Positions 24,349 through 30,898 of a stretch of 30,898 nt of DNA are shown in pieces. Source of the stretch: UBA1715 sp045600045 (GTDB lineage: Bacteria > Bacteroidota > Bacteroidia > Bacteroidales > UBA1715); NCBI GenBank assembly GCA_045600045.1, contig JAZRXD010000087.1, positions 1-30,898 of the forward strand. Reading direction: 5' to 3'. Numbering within the stretch: position 1 is the first letter of the stretch; each line of letters begins with the position of its first letter. The notes beneath the pieces are model-generated. The model worked only from the letters and a program-made list of their open reading frames with translations, was not told the DNA's origin and searched no databases. The translations under genes and the position numbers were made by a program.

Positions 24349-25566
24349 TTACTTAACCCATTTTTGATTAGAAAGCATTAATGCTTCCTGCACTGTGATA
24401 CGTTGTTTGCCATTGTATGCAACAACAAATGCACCTTTTATTGGAGTTTGTTCCCAAATTGAGTTTCTGAAATCGCGTGCGCCAACGTATTTGTCGAAGC
24501 TGTTTGTCATTGTGTATTTGTACCAATTCCCGATTTTTTCGACATCAACTTTCTCCGTTATGTTGCGTTTAGCAAAAAAGTTTTGTTGGTTCTTTATTTG
24601 TTTGTGAGAAGCTGCTACTTGAACTCTAAACGAAACTTTGTTTGACTTGGCAGTTGATGTTTTCACTTCGTTCGCTTTGTTAGTCAAAGTTGGCTTTGTA
24701 GTAGTCGTTTGAGCTGTAGCTGTACGATTTGTGCTAGAAAGAGTCTTTGGTCTTAATTTCGGAGCTTCTGATTTTGGTTGAAGTGTAGCTGTTTGCGCTG
24801 TTTCTTGTTTTACGGCTGTATTGTCGATTGGTTTTATAGTCGTTGTTGTTGTTGTGACTTGAGTTGTTGTTTGTGTCGTCGTTTGTGTTATATGGCCTGG
24901 TTCGGCATCAATTGTCGTCATTGTTGGTTTTGTTGCCGATGGCGACAAAATATTATTGATTAAATCAGGTTCTTTTGAGGAAATGACTTGTGTGGTTGTT
25001 TCAGTTGTTTTTGTTACTTCAAAATCTGTACCGTCAAGATTACCAACTTCAAATAATTGATCTGCTTTTCCTGTGCTTTCATTTACTGAAGTTTCGTTTT
25101 GGGCAAGAGGAATTTCGTCGGCACCGTTTGTAACTCTTACGTTTACTGGAGTTAATTCAGCAAAACGCTTTTCGTTGTCTTGAACGTAGCCGAATTTTGC
25201 AGAAAACGTGAATGGTCTTGTTTTATCAGGCACTGTAATGTTGAAATCGAAAGAGAACGTACTGCTTTGTGGAAGTTTTACCCAAAGAAACGTTACTGTA
25301 TTATCGCTGAAAGAAAAGTTTTGGTTGTTTGATGTAGCAACAAAATCTTTTGGTAAAGTACAAGTGAAACGGCCGAATCCGTCGATGTTTCCTTTGTCAA
25401 TAGTGATTGTTACTGGGATTGTTGCACCTGGTCGAACGGCTTTGGGCATATTCGAAGAAAGGGTAACCACATTGGCCATATACAAATTATATGATGTGAT
25501 TATTAAAAAGAAGCTTGCAATTACAAAAATGATTTTTTTGAATGAGTAGTTGGTAACTGTATTCAT
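24349..25566 (-). CDS. SPOR-domain protein with threonine-rich linker
   Basis: This 405-residue exported or membrane-anchored protein has a hydrophobic N-terminal segment (KKIIFVIASFFLIITSY, residues 10-26). Residues ~32-150 form a beta-rich, Ig-like region (AVRPGATIPVTITI, FTCTLPKDFV, STFSFDFNITV). A long disordered linker (~190-300) is dominated by Thr, Gln and Lys, with runs such as TQTTTQTTTQVTTTTTT. The C-terminal ~75 residues (310-383, KVSFRVQVAASHKQ to GAFVVAYNGKQRI) form a SPOR domain, which in other bacteria binds septal, stem-peptide-free peptidoglycan. The protein may tether a beta-domain to the cell wall. It has a promoter at 25593-25624. Confidence 0.82.
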   Translation of the reverse strand: MNTVTNYSFKKIIFVIASFFLIITSYNLYMANVVTLSSNMPKAVRPGATIPVTITIDKGNIDGFGRFTCTLPKDFVATSNNQNFSFSDNTVTFLWVKLPQSSTFSFDFNITVPDKTRPFTFSAKFGYVQDNEKRFAELTPVNVRVTNGADEIPLAQNETSVNESTGKADQLFEVGNLDGTDFEVTKTTETTTQVISSKEPDLINNILSPSATKPTMTTIDAEPGHITQTTTQTTTQVTTTTTTIKPIDNTAVKQETAQTATLQPKSEAPKLRPKTLSSTNRTATAQTTTTKPTLTNKANEVKTSTAKSNKVSFRVQVAASHKQIKNQQNFFAKRNITEKVDVEKIGNWYKYTMTNSFDKYVGARDFRNSIWEQTPIKGAFVVAYNGKQRITVQEALMLSNQKWVK

Positions 25567-25592
25567 AAAACACTATTTTATAAAGAATTACA

Positions 25593-25624
25593 CAAAATTA
25601 TATAGCATTTTTTAGAAATGCAAA
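25593..25624 (-). promoter_or_regulatory. promoter of the SPOR-domain gene
   Basis: On the minus strand TTTG (25621-25624) and TAATTTTG (25593-25600) are separated by 20 bases and lie 26 bases before the ATG at 25566. A 6-bp hairpin (25605-25621) fills the spacer. Confidence 0.6.
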
Positions 25625-25637
25625 TAAAATGCATGAA

Positions 25638-25661
25638 ATTGTTGATAAAATTGTTGATAAA
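25638..25661 (+). repeat. tandem 12-base repeat ATTGTTGATAAA
   Basis: Two exact adjacent copies (25638-25649 and 25650-25661). The reverse complement contains TTATCAACA, one base from the DnaA-box consensus TTATCCACA. A related TTATTAACAA occurs on the minus strand at 25729-25738, and another TTATCAACAA on the minus strand at 22905-22914 upstream of glmM. Confidence 0.85.
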
Positions 25662-25688
25662 GTGTTAGTCTATAAATGGTATTTTTTA

Positions 25689-25713
25689 TAAATTATTGAT
25701 AGTAAATAATTTA
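25689..25713. repeat. all-AT inverted repeat
   Basis: TAAATTATT (25689-25697) is exactly complementary to AATAATTTA (25705-25713) across a 7-base loop. It contains no G or C in the stem, so it would melt easily; it is not a terminator. Confidence 0.7.
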
Positions 25714-25853
25714 CATTGTTGGTTTCAATTGTTAATAAGTACTGATCAAAAATAAAAAAACATTTTTTGCAATGACAACAACTAACATATAAACCACTTT
25801 TGTCTGTCAATTTTAACTTATTTGACAAATCGTTGAAAGCTGTCGGAGGCAAA

Positions 25854-25887
25854 AAAAACGGAAATCCATTTCTAGATTTCCGTTTTT
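25854..25887 (-). terminator. rho-independent terminator of gpmI
   Basis: AAAAACGGAAATC (25854-25866) pairs with GATTTCCGTTTTT (25875-25887) over an 8-base loop. On the minus strand it is followed by a run of eight T and lies just after the gpmI stop codon. Confidence 0.88.
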
Positions 25888-25919
25888 ACTTGCAAACTGC
25901 GAAATATCGCGTTTAGAAT

Positions 25920-27449
25920 TTATTTTATCAAATTCTTTCCTGTCATATCTTTCGGTTGTGCAACACCAAGAATGTGGCATATTGAAGGAGCAACGTCAGC
26001 CAAAATACCGTTTTCAACTTGTGCGTTTTTGTTTTCGCTGATGTAAACAAATGGTACAGGATTCAAAGAGTGCGCTGTATTTGGTGTACCATCAGCATTG
26101 ATTGCGTTGTCGGCATTGCCGTGGTCTGCAATAATGATTGTTTCGTAGTTCATTGATTTTGCAGCATCAACAACTTCGTTTACACATTGGTCAACAGCAA
26201 CTACAGCTTTTTCTATTGCTGAATAAATTCCTGTATGTCCAACCGTATCACCGTTTGCGAAATTCACAACTATGAAATCGTATTTGTCTGTTTTTATAGC
26301 CTCAACCAATTTGTCTTTTACTTCAAAAGCACTCATTTCTGGTTTCAAATCGTATGTTGCAACTTTGGGAGAAGGAACCAAAATTCTGTCTTCGTTGTCG
26401 TATGGAGTTTCGCGGCCACCGTTGAAGAAGAATGTTACGTGTGCATATTTTTCTGTTTCTGCAATATGTAACTGGTTCTTGCCAAGACTTGACACATATT
26501 CGCCAAGAGTGTTTTGTACGTTTTCTTTGTCGAATAAAATGTGAACGCCTGTAAACGAAGCATCGTATGGAGTCATACAGAAATATTGAAGTCCAGGGAT
26601 TGTATTCATTCCTGCTTCAGGCATATCTTTTTGAGTAAGAACGATTGTCAATTCTTTTGCACGGTCATTACGGTAGTTGAAGAAAATGATAACGTCACCC
26701 TCTTTTATACGTCCGTCAACGTTTGCGTTAACGATTGGTTCTATGAATTCGTCTGTTCCTTTGTGTTCTGCACAATCGGAATCGTAACTTTCCTGCATTG
26801 CCTGAACCATGTTAGTTGCTTTTTTACCAACACCATTCACCAACAAATCGTAAGCGATTTTAATACGTTCCCAGCGTTTGTCGCGGTCCATTGCATAGAA
26901 ACGACCGATGATAGAAGCAATACTACCAGTATTTTTTGCTAATTGAGCTTCCAACTGTTCTATGAAACCTTTACCAGACTTAGGATCGGTGTCACGGCCA
27001 TCCATAAAGCAGTGAACAAATGTATTGTCTATGCCGTAAAGTTTGGCGATTTCAATCAATTTGAACAAGTGGTCCAAAGAGCTGTGAACGCCACCATTTG
27101 AAACCAAACCCATCAAATGAATTTGTTTTCCTTTTTCTTTTGCGTAAGAAAAAGCATTCTTAATTTCTTTGTTTTCCAAAATGGAATTGTCGGCACATGC
27201 ACGGTTGATTTTTACCAAGTCTTGATACACAACGCGACCGGCACCAATATTCAAGTGACCAACTTCGGAGTTACCCATTTGTCCGTCTGGCAAACCAACA
27301 TTTTCGCCAGAAGCTTGTAGTTGTGAATATGGATAGTTTTTCAACAAAGAATCCCAATATGGAGTTGGAGTTGAAGAAATTACGTCGGATTTTGTTTTAT
27401 TTCCGAAACCCCATCCGTCAAGAATCATTAATAATGCTTTCTTTCTCAT
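25920..27449 (-). CDS. gpmI: 2,3-bisphosphoglycerate-independent phosphoglycerate mutase
   Basis: This 509-residue cytoplasmic glycolytic enzyme interconverts 3- and 2-phosphoglycerate using two manganese ions. ATG 27449 (MRKKALLMILDGWG) is the start; two more upstream codons would require TTG. It shows D11 in ILDGWG, the catalytic serine S61 in MGNSEVGHLNIGAGR, the substrate-binding FMDGRDTDP, and the metal-binding VNFANGDTVGHTG and IADHGNAD. All expected metal and phosphate ligands seem present, and the length is normal. It is a single-gene unit with a -7 element at 27488-27495 and a strong terminator downstream, transcribed divergently from the DUF2147 gene. Confidence 0.97.
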   Translation of the reverse strand: MRKKALLMILDGWGFGNKTKSDVISSTPTPYWDSLLKNYPYSQLQASGENVGLPDGQMGNSEVGHLNIGAGRVVYQDLVKINRACADNSILENKEIKNAFSYAKEKGKQIHLMGLVSNGGVHSSLDHLFKLIEIAKLYGIDNTFVHCFMDGRDTDPKSGKGFIEQLEAQLAKNTGSIASIIGRFYAMDRDKRWERIKIAYDLLVNGVGKKATNMVQAMQESYDSDCAEHKGTDEFIEPIVNANVDGRIKEGDVIIFFNYRNDRAKELTIVLTQKDMPEAGMNTIPGLQYFCMTPYDASFTGVHILFDKENVQNTLGEYVSSLGKNQLHIAETEKYAHVTFFFNGGRETPYDNEDRILVPSPKVATYDLKPEMSAFEVKDKLVEAIKTDKYDFIVVNFANGDTVGHTGIYSAIEKAVVAVDQCVNEVVDAAKSMNYETIIIADHGNADNAINADGTPNTAHSLNPVPFVYISENKNAQVENGILADVAPSICHILGVAQPKDMTGKNLIK

Positions 27450-27487
27450 TTTCAATGTTTTTAATTAAACGATTTTCTATTTGCGTG

Positions 27488-27495
27488 CAAAGGTA
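27488..27495 (-). promoter_or_regulatory. -7 element of gpmI
   Basis: TACCTTTG on the minus strand, 38 bases before the ATG at 27449, is the best match to TAnnTTTG in this gap. No clear -33 TTG. Confidence 0.5.
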
Positions 27496-27601
27496 AAATT
27501 ATTTTTGAATATGTATTTTCACGTTTCGTAAAATTCAGTCTTTGTCTCTGCTATTTCAGTCAAATTCGTCGGTTTTGTTGTCTGGCTATTGGGTAAATTT
27601 A

Positions 27602-27609
27602 TATTTTTG
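27602..27609 (+). promoter_or_regulatory. -7 element of the DUF2147 gene
   Basis: TATTTTTG lies 12 bases before the ATG at 27622. A TTG at 27578-27580 sits 21 bases upstream as a possible -33 element. Confidence 0.6.
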
Positions 27610-27621
27610 CAAAAAAAAGAA

Positions 27622-28038
27622 ATGAAAAGATTCGTTTTGGCAATGGTTTCGTGTTTGTTTTGCGGATTGTTGTTCGCGCAAGCAGAAGAAGGAGTGTGGG
27701 AAACTTTTGACAATAAGAGGAATAAACCAATGTCGCACGTTCAAATTTATAAAAAGGACGGAAAATTGTACGGCAAGGTTGTCAAGGTTTTAGATGAATC
27801 GTATGCTGTTTGTACCCGTTGTTCCGGCGAGGATAAAGATAAACCCGTTGTTGGTTTGATGGTTATTCGTGGTTTGGAAAAATCGGGCAATAAATGGGAA
27901 AAAGACGATGGAATACTCGATCCGATAAGTGGATTTATAATTGACGGTGAATTGTGGATGGACGGTCCCGACAAATTGAAAGTGAAAGGTTCGTTGGCGT
28001 TTCTTTCCGATACGCAGACGTGGAAACGCGTTAAATAA
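27622..28038 (+). CDS. DUF2147 domain-containing exported protein
   Basis: This 138-residue protein is produced from ATG 27622 with a signal peptide (MKRFVLAMVSCLFCGLLFAQ). An earlier start at 27589 would place the promoter inside the gene. The mature domain is DUF2147: GVWETFDNKRNKPMSHVQIY, then KLYGKVVKV, a CTRC pair, then KPVVGLMVIRGL and DGILDPISG, ending LSDTQTWKRVK. It is predicted to be a small periplasmic lipocalin-like beta-barrel of unknown function. The DNA encoding its last residues overlaps the end of the opposing diacylglycerol kinase gene by 8 bases, so transcripts of the two must overlap. Confidence 0.87.
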   Translation: MKRFVLAMVSCLFCGLLFAQAEEGVWETFDNKRNKPMSHVQIYKKDGKLYGKVVKVLDESYAVCTRCSGEDKDKPVVGLMVIRGLEKSGNKWEKDDGILDPISGFIIDGELWMDGPDKLKVKGSLAFLSDTQTWKRVK

Positions 28039-28399
28039 TCCAATCCAATAAATACGGCACAAAAATCAAGCAACCGATAATTGCTGCTGAAATTGCACAA
28101 ATCAGAACTGCACCTGCTGCAATGTCTTTAACATAGGCAATTCGTTTGTCTTGTTGTGGCGAAACCACATCGGATAATTTTTCTATTGCGGTATTTATTG
28201 CTTCCAATCCAATAACAATGCCGATTGTTAAAATCACAATTAGCCATTCTGTTTTAGAAATGTGGAAAAACAATCCCGCGGCAACAACAAAAATTGTTGC
28301 AATACAATGGAATTTTGCATGGCGCTCGTTGCTAATTAGTTGCCGAATACCATGAAATGCGTATCCGAAACTTTTGAATTCTTTTGTTAGAAGAGTCAT
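28031..28399 (-). CDS. dgkA: diacylglycerol kinase family protein
   Basis: This 122-residue inner-membrane enzyme has three predicted transmembrane helices and belongs to the prokaryotic diacylglycerol kinase family; in many bacteria such enzymes phosphorylate undecaprenol instead. The N-terminal amphipathic segment (FKSFGYAFHGIRQLISNERHA) and the signature EAINTAIEKLSD with the following DIAAGAVL are present. E and N in EAINTAIE are the catalytic and metal-binding residues of the family. It would supply phosphatidic acid or undecaprenyl phosphate for envelope synthesis. The stop region overlaps that of the DUF2147 gene by 8 bases on the opposite strand. The substrate choice is undecided, and the symbol is used in the family sense. 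Confidence 0.9.
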   Translation of the reverse strand: MTLLTKEFKSFGYAFHGIRQLISNERHAKFHCIATIFVVAAGLFFHISKTEWLIVILTIGIVIGLEAINTAIEKLSDVVSPQQDKRIAYVKDIAAGAVLICAISAAIIGCLIFVPYLLDWII

Positions 28400-28412
28400 T
28401 TTTTTGTTTTTT

Positions 28413-28420
28413 CAAAAGTA
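28413..28420 (-). promoter_or_regulatory. -7 element of the diacylglycerol kinase gene
   Basis: TACTTTTG on the minus strand matches TAnnTTTG, 13 bases before the ATG at 28399. The -33 region is unclear. Confidence 0.5.
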
Positions 28421-28486
28421 TGAAATATTGTTGAAAACATCGCGTTAAATCTTTGCCGATACGTTTCGTTCAATGGAATACATTCG

Positions 28487-28494
28487 TATTTTTG
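28487..28494 (+). promoter_or_regulatory. -7 element of the cation:proton antiporter gene
   Basis: TATTTTTG lies 17 bases before the ATG at 28512. No clear -33 TTG is present. Confidence 0.55.
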
Positions 28495-28511
28495 TGTAAA
28501 ATTAATTCAAA

Positions 28512-30758
28512 ATGTCCCATTTGCCTGCTTTAGTATATGATTTAGCCTTAATTATGATTATGGCGGGGATTGTAACCTTGTTGTTCAAAAAGTTGAAACA
28601 ACCTTTAGTCTTGGGTTACATTGTCGTGGGAATCATTGCAGGGCCGTATATAGAATTGTTTCCGTCGGTTTCGGACAAAACGAATATTTCCACATGGGCG
28701 GAAGTCGGAGTTATATTTTTGCTGTTTGCGTTGGGATTGGAATTCAGCATCAAGAAATTGATGAAGGTCGGTGCATCGGCGTTTATTACGGCGTTTACCG
28801 AAGTTATTTCCATGATGATTATTGGATTTATTTTTGGGAAAATAGTGGGTTGGGGCAATGTGGAAAGTTTATTTTTAGGGGGAATGTTGTCGATGTCGTC
28901 CACTACTATTATTATTAAGGCTTTTGATGATTTGAATTTGAAAGGACAGAAGTTCACTGGCGTTGTGTTTGGTACGTTGGTGGTTGAAGATATTGTGGCA
29001 ATTTTGATGATGGTGCTGTTGCCTACAATTGCCGTCAGTCAACAATTTGCCGGCATGGAGATGATTGAAAGTTTCTTCAAGCTTGGTTTTTTCATGGTTT
29101 TGTGGTTTTTGGTCGGAATTTTTGTTTTGCCGTCTTTTTTCAAAAAAGTAAAACATTTGCTGACCGACGAAATGCTGTTGGTGATTTCGTTGGGATTGTG
29201 TTTGGGAATGGTGGTTTTCGCTGTTCAAATTGGATTTTCCGCACCGCTGGGGGCATTTATGATGGGTTCTATTTTGTCCGAAACATTGGAAGGACCGAAA
29301 ATAGAACACTTGATTAAAAGTTTAAAAGACTTTTTTGGCGCAGTTTTTTTCGTGTCGGTTGGAATGTTGGTCGATCCCAATATTTTGTTGGAATATTGGG
29401 GAACGATAGTCATTATTACATTGGTTGTGATTTTATTCAAACCGATATGTTCCGCTTTGGGTGTTTTGTTGTCGGGGCAGGATTTGAAGATTGCAGTTCA
29501 GTCGGGAATGAGTTTGGCTCAAATTGGCGAATTTGCGTTCATCATTGCATCGGTGGGCGTTTCTATGAACGTGATAAGTCCTCAAATTTATCCGATTATT
29601 GTGGCGGTTTCGGTTATCACGACATTTACAACACCTTATTTTATTCGTTTGGCTGATCCGTTGTTCGTGTTGTTGCAACAAAAGGCATCTCCTGAATTTT
29701 TGGGAAAATTGGAACGTATTTCTCAGGGAACGCGTGTGTTGAACAAAGAGTCAGATTGGAAATTGTTGTTGAAAAAAACGATTGGCCGTGACATTATTTA
29801 TTGTGTAATAATGCTTACGATTAATGTGGTTGCGTTTAATTTTTTGACTCCGTTTTTTGCGAAAATCGTTCCAGAAAAATGGGTAAAAATCAGTGCGGGC
29901 GTGATTTCGTTGATAGTCATGGCTCCGTTTTTGCGGGTTATGTTGTTGAATAAAGGTAATGTTGAATTGTTCCAAAAACTATGGAGCCAGAATTATTTTA
30001 ATAAAGGTGGATTGATTTGTGTTGTGATTTTTCAGGCAGGATTGGCAATCTTCTTTATTTGTACGATTTTGGCGAAAATGTTTAATATGTCGCAACGCGT
30101 TGAAATTTTTGTTGCGTTGGGTGTGTTTGTGTTGATAGGTTTGTCGAGACACATTTTGCGTGGTTACAATAGGATTGAACGTCGTTTTGTTGATAATTTG
30201 AATGAACGCGAAGGCTTGCAGGAAAAACAAAATCCGTTAAAACATAGTTTCGACACTCATTTGATCGACAGAAATATTCACATGGCCGAAATGACGATTC
30301 CTGAAACTTCCGAATTTATAGGGAAATCGTTGGTAGAATCTACAATCAAGCAACGTTTTGGTGTTACGGTTGTGAAGATAATTCGAGGAAATTTGGAAAT
30401 TGATATACCCGACGCTACAGAAATAGTTTATCCGCAAGATATTTTGGTGGTTTTAGGAAACGACGAACAAATCGCAGCTTTTTCTACCACATTAGATCAG
30501 GAAAGGTTGCAAATATCCTCATCGCGGAAATCGTATGTTACGTTGGAGTCGATTTTGATAGAGAAGAATTCAATTTTATGTGGAAAAAATATTTTGCAGT
30601 CGGGTTTGAAAGATGAAGTTCGTTGTTTAGTCGTTGGAATCGAACGTAAGGGGCAGGCAATAATGAATCCGCCGACGTCGGAGATGTTTGAGGCTGGGGA
30701 CTTGGTGTGGATTGTTGGTGATAAACAAAAATTACACGATTTTTTAAAAAAACATTGA
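28512..30758 (+). CDS. cation:proton antiporter, KefB/CPA2 family, with RCK_C domains
   Basis: This 748-residue inner-membrane transporter probably exchanges K+ or Na+ for protons. Residues ~1-385 form the CPA2 core of about 12 helices, with PLVLGYIVVGIIAGPY, FALGLEFS, SMSSTTIIIKAFDDL and LVVEDIVAILMM. A further block of about four helices follows at ~420-550 (DIIYCVIMLTINVV to VFVLIGLSRHILRGY). The C-terminus carries two RCK_C (TrkA-C) domains, about 590-660 and 670-748, each ending in a segment of the type DILVVLGNDEQI or DLVWIVGDKQKL. The NAD-binding RCK_N domain of true KefB/KefC is missing, so gating by another ligand is likely. Single-gene unit. Confidence 0.9.
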   Translation: MSHLPALVYDLALIMIMAGIVTLLFKKLKQPLVLGYIVVGIIAGPYIELFPSVSDKTNISTWAEVGVIFLLFALGLEFSIKKLMKVGASAFITAFTEVISMMIIGFIFGKIVGWGNVESLFLGGMLSMSSTTIIIKAFDDLNLKGQKFTGVVFGTLVVEDIVAILMMVLLPTIAVSQQFAGMEMIESFFKLGFFMVLWFLVGIFVLPSFFKKVKHLLTDEMLLVISLGLCLGMVVFAVQIGFSAPLGAFMMGSILSETLEGPKIEHLIKSLKDFFGAVFFVSVGMLVDPNILLEYWGTIVIITLVVILFKPICSALGVLLSGQDLKIAVQSGMSLAQIGEFAFIIASVGVSMNVISPQIYPIIVAVSVITTFTTPYFIRLADPLFVLLQQKASPEFLGKLERISQGTRVLNKESDWKLLLKKTIGRDIIYCVIMLTINVVAFNFLTPFFAKIVPEKWVKISAGVISLIVMAPFLRVMLLNKGNVELFQKLWSQNYFNKGGLICVVIFQAGLAIFFICTILAKMFNMSQRVEIFVALGVFVLIGLSRHILRGYNRIERRFVDNLNEREGLQEKQNPLKHSFDTHLIDRNIHMAEMTIPETSEFIGKSLVESTIKQRFGVTVVKIIRGNLEIDIPDATEIVYPQDILVVLGNDEQIAAFSTTLDQERLQISSSRKSYVTLESILIEKNSILCGKNILQSGLKDEVRCLVVGIERKGQAIMNPPTSEMFEAGDLVWIVGDKQKLHDFLKKH

Positions 30759-30898
30759 TGTGTGATTTGAAATTGAAAAGTGAGGAAATAAGATTTTTTA
30801 GTTCGAAAAAGATCATTCTAAATAATTTTTGTTTCAACTCTTGCTTTTGACGAAATTTTTTGAGCTAAACAATAGTTAATGTTAAAGAAAATTCTATT
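30759..30898. other. AT-rich end of window, no gene seen
   Basis: The last 140 bases after the antiporter stop contain no convincing coding frame, hairpin terminator or promoter match. A gene may begin just beyond the window. Confidence 0.5.

Larger units (their letters stand above)
25567..25919. other. 353-bp AT-rich intergenic region
   Basis: This is the only gap of more than 300 bases in the window. It holds the SPOR-gene promoter (25593-25624), a small hairpin (GCATTT/AAATGC, 25605-25621), a tandem 12-base repeat, further DnaA-box-like sequences, an all-AT inverted repeat and the gpmI terminator. A 60-codon frame on the minus strand needs a TTG start and has no convincing protein features. 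No tRNA or known structured RNA was recognised. Confidence 0.7.

Noticed and set aside
24840..24905. GTT/GTC-rich microsatellite-like stretch as an independent repeat
   Set aside because: It simply encodes the Thr/Gln-rich linker of the SPOR protein; imperfect and without regular period.
25670..25852. 60-codon minus-strand frame in the 353-bp gap, with cysteines SCCHCKKC
   Set aside because: It starts only with TTG, overlaps the AT-rich repeats, and lacks a promoter match close to its start; not supportable as a gene.
1..30898. tRNA, rRNA, riboswitch or transposase genes
   Set aside because: No cloverleaf T-arm pattern in the gaps, no rRNA-like sequence, no conserved riboswitch cores, no transposase motifs or terminal inverted repeats were found by eye.

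Overview
The window reads as a chromosomal segment of a low-GC member of the Bacteroidetes, most likely order Bacteroidales. The evidence is the gene content (an RlmD-MutS2 pair, YicC-Gmk, Bacteroidetes-type YebC, outer-membrane barrels, a SPOR-domain protein, DUF4846 and DUF2147) and repeated promoter elements of the Bacteroidetes type (-7 TAnnTTTG, sometimes with a -33 TTG about 18-21 bases upstream). No rRNA, tRNA, CRISPR array, transposase or phage gene was seen. The genus cannot be named from the sequence alone.

Left part (1-5.8 kb): this looks like the edge of a surface-polysaccharide locus. A DUF4143-type AAA ATPase is preceded by three 33-bp direct repeats and shares one base with a family-4 glycosyltransferase. 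Facing them is a minus-strand operon: a DUF4846 exported protein, a second glycosyltransferase and a WbpG/PseA-type N-acetyl sugar amidotransferase. The usual HisH/HisF partners of the last are not in the window. A BASS-like transporter follows on the plus strand (6.0-6.9 kb).

Middle (7-16.2 kb): a long minus-strand series runs RlmD, MutS2, m5C DNA methyltransferase, restriction endonuclease, radical-SAM protein, DUF6873 protein, SerB. The methyltransferase and endonuclease overlap and form a type II restriction-modification pair set between housekeeping genes. The endonuclease seems to combine a B3-like DNA-binding C-terminus of the NgoFVII/BfiI kind with an N-terminus lacking the phospholipase-D nuclease motif. 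It is the most unusual protein of the window.

Right part (16.2-30.9 kb): a plus-strand block carries a YdjM-like membrane protein, YicC, guanylate kinase, an outer-membrane protein and a lipoprotein, and ends at a very strong terminator. Then come minus-strand YebC with a highly acidic partner, phosphoglucosamine mutase, an outer-membrane barrel with thrombospondin-3 and EF-hand-like calcium motifs, a SPOR-domain protein, and GpmI. A 353-bp AT-rich intergenic region between the last two holds DnaA-box-like repeats. The end of the window has a DUF2147 protein, a diacylglycerol-kinase-family protein whose gene overlaps it tail to tail, and a KefB-type antiporter.

Most genes are housekeeping or envelope functions. 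I do not see a clear multi-gene undescribed system. The best leads are the endonuclease architecture, a possible papain-like catalytic set in DUF4846, the repeat-bearing promoter of the ATPase, and the DnaA-box-like region.
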